This document shows, one piece after another, positions 1 to 4,435 of a stretch of 6,634 bases of DNA; position 1 is the first letter of the stretch; each line of letters starts with the position of its first letter. The DNA comes from Treponema sp. (GTDB taxonomy: Bacteria > Spirochaetota > Spirochaetia > Treponematales > Breznakiellaceae). Where the stretch lies: contig JAISPY010000301.1 in the NCBI GenBank assembly GCA_031274565.1, positions 1 through 6,634 on the forward strand. Direction: 5' to 3'. A program made the translations under genes and the position numbers. The notes below the pieces were generated by a model. It was not told the DNA's origin and made no database searches. It saw only the letters and a program-made list of their open reading frames with translations.

Positions 1-57
1 CCGCCCCCCCCCCCCCCCCCCACCTCCCGGGGGCGCGCGGGGGGGCGCGCCCAAAAA
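1..57. other. G/C-only low-complexity contig edge
   Basis: The first 52 bases are almost entirely C and G: a long C run (about 17 consecutive C after CCG), then alternating G and C blocks, followed by an abrupt change to AT-rich sequence from about base 53. This is unlike anything else in the window. The simplest reading is a low-quality or artefactual contig end rather than biology. It still contains no stop codon in the minus-strand gene described below, but the Gly/Pro/Arg-rich peptide it would encode should not be trusted. Confidence 0.6.
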
Positions 58-179
58 GATAGATAATTATAACAATAGCATGAGGACAGCATTATAGCGT
101 AAATCGTAGAAACAGCGCGGACAGTGGTCCGTGCGCTATGGGGTAATATGTTAGTTTGACTGAACTTTTCGCCGTCCAT
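1..179 (-). CDS. 5' end of an unrecognised gene, running off the left edge
   Basis: An open frame starts at ATG 179-177 on the minus strand and stays open to base 1. The protein starts MDGEKFSQTNILPHSARTTV. A hydrophobic Ala/Ile/Met/Ser/Cys/Tyr-rich stretch follows at residues ~27-42 (with CYCYNY), which could be a first membrane segment or the core of a signal anchor. From residue ~43 on, the frame passes into the suspicious G/C-only edge, so only about 40 residues are credible. The start is supported by AAGGA seven bases upstream of the ATG and by a good promoter further upstream. The coding part is clearly AT-richer than hisS, trxB or the GH3 gene. I do not recognise the family; 40 residues are too few to assign a function. 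A chance open frame is possible, but the promoter, ribosome site and start codon line up correctly. Confidence 0.55.
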   Translation of the reverse strand, partial: MDGEKFSQTNILPHSARTTVRAVSTIYAIMLSSCYCYNYLSFWARPPARPREVGGGGGG

Positions 180-186
180 AATATCG

Positions 187-191
187 TCCTT
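187..191 (-). promoter_or_regulatory. Shine-Dalgarno AAGGA for the left-edge gene
   Basis: On the minus strand AAGGA is followed by seven bases and then the ATG at 179-177. This is ideal spacing and the clearest ribosome binding site in the window, and it decides the start of the left-edge gene. Confidence 0.55.
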
Positions 192-213
192 CGTATGCTT
201 GTACTATGGTAAT

Positions 214-242
214 ATTATACCGGTTTTTGAAAAAAAATACAA
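214..242 (-). promoter_or_regulatory. Sigma-70-type promoter for the left-edge gene
   Basis: On the minus strand TTGTAT (242-237) is separated by 17 bases from a perfect TATAAT (219-214). The spacer holds a run of eight T followed by C and five A, so the region may be curved. A start of transcription near 207 would leave a ~28-base leader containing the AAGGA ribosome site. The -35 matches consensus at only three of six bases, but the -10 is exact. Confidence 0.5.
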
Positions 243-261
243 GTCTCCGTATGAAGGATCC

Positions 262-280
262 CAGGGCGAGCGCATTAAAA
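262..280 (+). repeat. Left terminal inverted repeat of the ISAs1 element
   Basis: CAGGGCGAGCGCATTAAAA. It matches the reverse complement of the right end (CAGGGTAAGCGTATTAAAA) at 16 of 19 positions, and all three differences are transitions. The similarity can be extended two bases outward (CC on both sides), so the exact tip is uncertain by about two bases. Confidence 0.8.
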
Positions 281-354
281 ATACTCGAATCGACTATAAG
301 GTTGGCACGATATATGCTGTGATACAGCCAAGCTGATGTTACGGGCGGGGAATC

Positions 355-1033
355 ATGGAAACAGGAACCAGAGCGCCGCTGGCGGAGTATTTCAAGAACG
401 TGAAAGACCCGCGCATAGAGCGGAAAAAACCGTATCCTTTGAACAAGGTCATCATCATTACGATACGGGCGTTTATGAGCATGGCCGAGGGCAGGGAAGA
501 CGGCAACGTTACCGTTGCTTGAGGATTATGGGAAGGCGAAGCGGGATTGGCTGAAGAACAGGATACCCAAGCACGATGGGTACCGGCTGGGGGAGAGCGC
601 GACTGAAACCGGAAGAGTTGGAAACCTGTTTTATGCGCTGGATACAAGACTTGCGGCTCCCGATAGATCAGGAAGTGGTGGCGATAGACAGGAAAACCAT
701 ACGGGGCAGCGTCGGCAGTATGTCTCATCGCTTCCCGCAGACCCCGAACCGCCGGCTCTTGCCACCCGCGCGCATTGGAGAATAGAAAATCCGTTACATC
801 ATTACTTGACACGGCATTTCAAGAGGATGCCTGTACCATTACCCGTGGCAACGCGCTGCAGAATCCCACGGTTATCCGTAAAACCGACCTTACCCTGGTA
901 CGAAGCGGCAGAGTCGAAAAAGAGCGTAAAAAAACGGCTGAACCTCCTTACCCAGTCGAATGAGTATTTTAAGAAGCTGCTTTTCCGTTCCGACCTGTCA
1001 TGGATTACCGGACAAACCAGCGCTATGCCTTAA
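355..1033 (+). pseudogene. ISAs1-family transposase, frameshifted and internally deleted
   Basis: Pieces of a single ISAs1-type transposase lie in order in three frames. Frame 1 from ATG 355 gives the N-terminus (LAEYFKNVKDPRIERKK, then YPLNKVIIITI) and ends at TGA 520-522. Frame 2 continues with LEDYGKAKRDWLK and IPKHD. Frame 3 (~600-710) gives RLKPEELETCFMRWIQDL and the first catalytic block AIDRKTIRGS (Asp codon at 687-689). Frame 2 resumes with RQYVSSLPAD and the Glu block RAHWRIEN (Glu codon 785-787). Frame 1 then gives LLDTAFQEDA and frame 2 the C-terminus around SKKSVKKR, ending at TAA 1031-1033. About 220 residues remain of the usual ~370. The missing piece lies between RGS and RQYVSS and would carry the second catalytic Asp. 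The family normally has Gly after the first catalytic Asp (DGK); here it is Arg. The gene is dead. Confidence 0.9.
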
Positions 1034-1052
1034 TTTTAATACGCTTACCCTG
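1034..1052 (-). repeat. Right terminal inverted repeat of the ISAs1 element
   Basis: TTTTAATACGCTTACCCTG on the plus strand pairs with the left end at 16 of 19 positions. It begins immediately after the last stop codon of the transposase remnant, as is usual for compact insertion sequences. Confidence 0.8.
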
Positions 1053-1099
1053 GGTCATCTGGAGCGATCTTTTATGAAACCGTAACCCAGGAAACGGGT

Positions 1100-1111
1100 T
1101 CAAGCGCTTGA
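1100..1111. repeat. Perfect 12-bp palindrome between the IS and the vanY-like gene
   Basis: TCAAGCGCTTGA is its own reverse complement. It sits in the 90-base gap between the IS right end and the 3' end of the vanY-like gene. It lacks a following T run on either strand, so it is not a convincing terminator. A 12-bp palindrome with a GCGC core could be an operator, but no promoter next to it is evident. Nothing else is seen in this gap. Confidence 0.3.
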
Positions 1112-1142
1112 GGGTGTGGGAACGCCGCTAAAAATAAAAAAC

Positions 1143-2027
1143 CTACAGGCCGCCGGCTTTTTCCCAGCAGTAGATGAATTGGAGGGCGTATTGCTGGATA
1201 CCGTTGAAATAGGTATCCATGAAGTAGGTAAGTTCCCTGCCCACATACCGGTAATGCCAGCTTTCCCAGCGGTAACCGGTAATCGCTTCGTAGTCTTGGG
1301 GAAAGGAGAGGGACCAGCCGAAAGAACTGGCGTGGGCTACTATCCAGCGGCCTGCACTGGTTTCCGCAAAGGAGTCGTCGATAGAGCCAAAATCCACCAC
1401 CAGTCCCAACTGATGCTGGCTGTATCCGGGTCGTGCAGATTCCCGGTCGGCGGTTTCCTGCCCCGATTCCCGGACATTCCGGGCATATACCGTTTCCTGG
1501 TAGGAATAGGAGCGGTAGGCCGAAGATACGGTCAGGATTACCCCATCGGCTTGGGCTGCGGCAGCCATTTCTTCCAGGGCCGTCTCCGCGGACCGGCGCA
1601 GCAGGAGACCGCGGCGGCTCACCTGATAAAAACCGCCGGTAAGCTCCACCAAATCATCCGGCGCATACCCAAGGGGAAGCGCGTGTTTTTTATCCACCAA
1701 GACTCTGAGGTAGGGATCTCCCGCTAAGGCAGCCAGCAGGTCCAGGAGCAAGGCCGGGCCTTCCGCCGCCGTCGCCTGAATATTCCGGGCAAGTTCCGCG
1801 GGAATCTCCGCTTCCTCCAGGATGCGCGCTAAAAAACCCTCAAAATTCACTTCCGTATCAACCGGGTTGCGGTGATCGGTCGGATACGCTTGCAAGACTT
1901 GCTCCGTACTATTCCGATTCGCCTCGGAACTGTTGCGGGTTTCAGCCTTAGAACAGCCCGCATACCCGAGAATCATCAGCATAGATGCCCATATAAAACC
2001 ACTACCGGGGAAACCATGACGCAGCAT
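1143..2027 (-). CDS. VanY-type (M15B) D-alanyl-D-alanine carboxypeptidase, predicted lipoprotein
   Basis: The product (294 aa) is a zinc D,D-carboxypeptidase of the VanY family, which removes the terminal D-Ala from peptidoglycan stem peptides. The metal and catalytic residues are all visible: SQHQLGLVVDFG supplies His205 and Asp212, and ESWHYRYVG supplies Glu255 (general base) and His258, with the usual spacings HxxxxxxD and ExxH. The conserved Arg of SAYRSY is at 172. Residues 1-24 form a signal peptide (R3, H4, then a hydrophobic core) ending in GYAG before Cys25, so it is probably a lipoprotein facing the periplasm. Tyr at -3 is unusual but spirochaete lipoboxes are loose. Residues ~26-60 are a polar linker. 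The ~60-150 segment is not recognised. The start is fixed by an in-frame TAG two codons upstream. No Shine-Dalgarno precedes it. The gene diverges from hisS. It could instead act on other D-amino-acid peptides; vancomycin resistance is not implied. Confidence 0.88.
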   Translation of the reverse strand: MLRHGFPGSGFIWASMLMILGYAGCSKAETRNSSEANRNSTEQVLQAYPTDHRNPVDTEVNFEGFLARILEEAEIPAELARNIQATAAEGPALLLDLLAALAGDPYLRVLVDKKHALPLGYAPDDLVELTGGFYQVSRRGLLLRRSAETALEEMAAAAQADGVILTVSSAYRSYSYQETVYARNVRESGQETADRESARPGYSQHQLGLVVDFGSIDDSFAETSAGRWIVAHASSFGWSLSFPQDYEAITGYRWESWHYRYVGRELTYFMDTYFNGIQQYALQFIYCWEKAGGL

Positions 2028-2036
2028 TTGCTATTT

Positions 2037-2047
2037 AGTATATACCA
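2037..2047 (-). promoter_or_regulatory. Possible extended -10 of the vanY-like gene, next to the start codon
   Basis: On the minus strand TGGTATATACT contains both an extended -10 (TGG followed by TATATA) and a good plain hexamer TATACT (2042-2037). No -35 of quality is seen 16-18 bases upstream. TATACT ends only nine bases before the ATG, so transcription would begin about three bases ahead of the gene, giving an almost leaderless message. Confidence 0.35.
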
Positions 2048-2137
2048 TGCGGGAAAATGCTTCTAGGGTTTTTCTTTGAGTATGCCTATGGGTTATGGAA
2101 CTGGTTCCGGTACTTCCCCTAGGCTCCGCCTCTCCGC

Positions 2138-2143
2138 TACAAT
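2138..2143 (+). promoter_or_regulatory. Possible -10 of hisS, next to the start codon
   Basis: TACAAT matches the -10 consensus at five of six bases and ends five bases before the hisS ATG, so a transcript from it would start at or within a base or two of the ATG. There is no good -35 at 17 or 18 bases. The other candidate in the divergent region, TTGAGT at 2076-2081, has no -10 at the right distance. Confidence 0.25.
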
Positions 2144-2148
2144 GAGCT

Positions 2149-3444
2149 ATGGCTACTTTTATCGAACCGAGAATACTGAAAGGATTTCGGGATTTTCTGC
2201 CTCCCGCGGAGATCCCACGGCGGAATTTGCTTGAACGGATTGAGCATCGTTTTCGATCTTACGGGTTTGTGCCTATTGATACTCCGGCATTGGAATACGC
2301 GGAAATACTGCTGGGAAAGGGAGGCGGGGAAACGGAAAAACAGATCTACCGTTTCAATGATCAGGGAGGACGGGACGTGGCCCTCCGTTTTGATCTCACC
2401 GTACCCTTTGCCCGCTTCGTGGCGGAACACCGGGCTGAGCTGTCCCTGCCCTTTAAGCGGTACCATATCGCCAAGGTGTGGCGGGGGGAGAACACCCAGC
2501 GGGGTAGGTACCGGGAGTTTACCCAATGCGATTTTGATATCCTGGGCAGCGACCGCGCTGCCGCGGATTTTGAGATCCTGCTCATCATGCGTAATACCCT
2601 GCTTGATTTGGGGGCTGGGGAGGTAAGCATCCGGGTAAACCATCGGGGGCTTTTTAATCGGTTCCTCTCCCGCCTTGGGGTCTTGGAACACTCCGTGGAA
2701 ATCCTCAGAATCGTGGATAAACTGGTGAAAATCGGTAGGGAAGAAACCCGGCGTCTGCTTGCGGACTTACTTGGTCCTCGGTCGGAGGACGTCCTCCGGT
2801 TTATCGCTACTCAGGGTAGCTTTGAGGAAACCCTGGCGAGCCTCACCGAAGCGGTGGGCGGGGATGCTCCTGAAGTGCAGCGGCTTGCCCAACTGCGAGG
2901 TTTCATGGTTGACACCGGTACTGCCGATTCATTTGTGCTGGATCCGTCGATTACCCGCGGTCTGGATTACTATACCGGGGTGGTGTACGAGACCTTTCTG
3001 AAGGACTTGCCTGATATGGGCTCGGTGTGTTCCGGAGGCCGGTATGATAATCTGGTAGGGGTCTATTCCAAAGAAAGGATAAGCGGCGTCGGTTCATCCA
3101 TTGGTCTTGACCGGCTTATCGCCGCCCTGGAAGTCTTGGGGAGGCTCGATACCCGGGCTTCTTATGCCCAGGTGGTCATTGCCTGCATCCAATCAGAAGC
3201 CGCAGGTCGCTACCAGGCGCTGGCAGGTAAATTCCGGGAAGCGGGGATCCCCTGCGAGGTGTTTCTTGAAGGGGAAAAACTCACGAAACAGTTCATGCGG
3301 GCCGAGAAGCAGGGCATCCGGTGGCTGGTAATTCCCGGCGAGGATATCCAGCGGGGTCCCTTCACCCTGCGGGATCTGGGTACCCGAACAAACCAGGAAG
3401 GACTTTCGCCGGAGCAGATCATAGCCCGCATACAAGGAACCTAA
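2149..3444 (+). CDS. hisS: Histidyl-tRNA synthetase
   Basis: This cytoplasmic class II synthetase joins histidine to tRNA(His) using ATP. It has 431 aa, the normal length for bacterial HisRS. In order: the N-terminal RILKGFRDFLPP (8-19); motif 1 around 25-50; FDLTVPFARF (81-90); motif 2 from WRGENTQRGRYREF (111-124) to QCDFD (126-130); the histidine-binding loop RGLDYYTGVVYE (270-281); the glycine-rich SGGRYDNL (295-302); motif 3 GVGSSIGLDRL (313-323); and an anticodon-binding domain from about 338 to the end (VVIACIQSE onward). Motif 2 is of the YREFxQCDFD form found in eukaryotic and some bacterial HisRS, rather than the common YRQFHQ form. An in-frame TGA two codons upstream fixes the ATG as the earliest possible start, and the conserved N-terminus begins within ten residues. 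No clear Shine-Dalgarno is present. It stands alone, divergent from the vanY-like gene and convergent with the GNAT gene. Confidence 0.97.
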   Translation: MATFIEPRILKGFRDFLPPAEIPRRNLLERIEHRFRSYGFVPIDTPALEYAEILLGKGGGETEKQIYRFNDQGGRDVALRFDLTVPFARFVAEHRAELSLPFKRYHIAKVWRGENTQRGRYREFTQCDFDILGSDRAAADFEILLIMRNTLLDLGAGEVSIRVNHRGLFNRFLSRLGVLEHSVEILRIVDKLVKIGREETRRLLADLLGPRSEDVLRFIATQGSFEETLASLTEAVGGDAPEVQRLAQLRGFMVDTGTADSFVLDPSITRGLDYYTGVVYETFLKDLPDMGSVCSGGRYDNLVGVYSKERISGVGSSIGLDRLIAALEVLGRLDTRASYAQVVIACIQSEAAGRYQALAGKFREAGIPCEVFLEGEKLTKQFMRAEKQGIRWLVIPGEDIQRGPFTLRDLGTRTNQEGLSPEQIIARIQGT

Positions 3445-3485
3445 GACCGCACCGTGGGATAGGATCCTAAGGGGTTTCGCCTCGT

Positions 3486-3501
3486 ACCGGGAGCGCCTGG
3501 T
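3486..3501. terminator. Weak hairpin between convergent hisS and the GNAT gene
   Basis: ACCGGG-AGCG-CCTGGT folds into a six-pair stem (one G-T pair) with a four-base loop, 42 bases after the hisS stop and 65 bases after the GNAT stop on the other strand. It is followed only by a mildly T-rich stretch, so it is a poor intrinsic terminator. The 121-base convergent gap also has a perfect TAGGATCCTA palindrome at 3460-3469 and an 8-bp inverted repeat (3496-3503 with 3545-3552). No other feature is seen there. Confidence 0.25.
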
Positions 3502-3565
3502 TCTCATCGCTTATTGCTATATAACCGGGGTAATGGGCATCGACGAACCAGGGAAGCAGCGGAAC

Positions 3566-4435
3566 CTAATAATAGCTTATCCGATAATCCGCTGCCCGCT
3601 CAAAGCCGATCCGCTGATACACTTCCCGGGCTGCGGGGTTTTCTTTCTTCACAAAGAGGCTCAGCCCTCTTCCAAACGCACGGAGGTCCTGGACAAAGGC
3701 CGCAGCCATGGCGGAGGCGATCCCTAAGCGCCGGTACTCAGGATGGACATACACCCCCCCAATCTGGTACCGGGAAAAAGACGCTGCGTTGGTGTTGATC
3801 TTCCCGAGGATCTGGGATTTCCATTGGGCAAGCAGCAGGTATTCATGGGCCAGGATATGGTCTATGGACAGGCGGCATACAGCGGGATTGAAGCTTCCTC
3901 CTTGGGGGACCACTTCTTCCAGTTCGTATGCGGCTTGCAGGTGGAACAGGGCTTCTGTATCTGCGGGATCGGGGTACCGGAGGATAAGCCCAGGGAGGCG
4001 GAGGGGGCGGGGGATTTCCACGGGAACCGGTTCCTGATCCAGGGTCATCAAATCGTAGTCACTCCCCCCGGTGGGGAAGGTCCCTCCCCAGGCAAGGGCA
4101 TCTTCAAGTAACGCCACATCCCTGCGGATACCCTGGATAGCGCGAATCGGTAGGTCTCGCAGACCCTGAGCAGCGAAATCCCTGAGGGGGATGGCCTGCA
4201 TTCCGGCAAAAACCGGAAACAGCGTACCTTTGCTCAGGATGATCACCGCAGCAAGCCTTTCATGCTCCGCATACCATGACCAGATTTGGTCTTGCCGGGG
4301 ATCCCACTGTAAGAACCGCGCCGCCGCAGCAACGCAATACGGCTCCTGGGCTTGCAGAAACCCGGCGATCCGCGATACCGGCTCAGGCCCTTCAACTACT
4401 CCCGGAATATCCCCGGCAGCGGAGTAGCTATTCAC
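3566..4435 (-). CDS. GNAT-family N-acetyltransferase with an unassigned N-terminal region
   Basis: The C-terminal half (about residues 150-289 of 289) is a GNAT domain, which transfers an acetyl group from acetyl-CoA to an amine. Motif A is QIGGVYVHPEYRRLGIASAM (224-243), with the acetyl-CoA phosphate loop at RRLGIA. Motif B is in FVKKENPAAREVYQRIGF (261-278). Residues 1-150 are not recognised; they include a Trp-rich patch (QWDPRQDQIWSWY, 43-55) and may be a degenerate second GNAT fold or a substrate domain. There is no signal peptide, so it is probably cytoplasmic. The start is GTG 4435-4433, which overlaps the end of the GH3 gene by eight bases (GTGAATAG). No Shine-Dalgarno is present and no other Met occurs before residue 79, so translational coupling to the GH3 gene is likely. 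The substrate cannot be named; being encoded with a cell-wall hydrolase hints at an amino-sugar or peptide substrate, but weakly. Confidence 0.82.
   Translation of the reverse strand: MNSYSAAGDIPGVVEGPEPVSRIAGFLQAQEPYCVAAAARFLQWDPRQDQIWSWYAEHERLAAVIILSKGTLFPVFAGMQAIPLRDFAAQGLRDLPIRAIQGIRRDVALLEDALAWGGTFPTGGSDYDLMTLDQEPVPVEIPRPLRLPGLILRYPDPADTEALFHLQAAYELEEVVPQGGSFNPAVCRLSIDHILAHEYLLLAQWKSQILGKINTNAASFSRYQIGGVYVHPEYRRLGIASAMAAAFVQDLRAFGRGLSLFVKKENPAAREVYQRIGFERAADYRISYY

Larger units (their letters stand above)
262..1052 (+). mobile_element. Degenerate, internally deleted ISAs1-family insertion sequence
   Basis: The element is bounded by imperfect terminal inverted repeats (262-280 and 1034-1052) and holds a broken ISAs1-family (DDE) transposase read left to right. 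It spans about 790 bases, whereas complete ISAs1-family elements are known to be roughly 1.2-1.4 kb, in line with a loss of several hundred internal bases. The bases next to the two ends (AAGGATCC on the left, GGTCATCT on the right) are not a direct repeat, so no target duplication is visible; it has mutated or the flanks have been rearranged. The element cannot move by itself. Because both ends survive, it could in principle still be mobilised by an intact relative elsewhere in the genome. Confidence 0.85.

Noticed and set aside
114..137. Imperfect hairpin AGCGCGGAC / GTCCGTGCGCT
   Set aside because: It falls inside the probable left-edge coding region, has a two-base bulge and no T run on either strand, so it is not a terminator.
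156..184. Plus-strand promoter-like TTGACT-17-TAATAT
   Set aside because: It lies within the coding start of the minus-strand left-edge gene and reads toward a region with no gene before the IS, so it is probably accidental.
339..812. Minus-strand open frame (157 codons) opposite the IS
   Set aside because: It is antisense to a transposase remnant, and no passenger-gene motif is visible.
515..1033. A single 172-codon plus-strand protein
   Set aside because: Only parts of this frame match ISAs1 transposase; the rest is out of frame, so it is one frame of a pseudogene and not an intact protein.
1084..1100. AACCC / GGGTT inverted repeat as a terminator of the vanY-like gene
   Set aside because: The stem is only five pairs with a seven-base loop and no T tract follows on the minus strand.
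1116..1727. Long plus-strand open frame (203 codons)
   Set aside because: It is antisense to the VanY-like gene, whose zinc and catalytic motifs are all intact; the plus frame has no recognisable motif and owes its length to GC-rich codons.
2137..2691. Minus-strand open frame opposite hisS (184 codons)
   Set aside because: It is a shadow of hisS, with no family features and no ribosome site.
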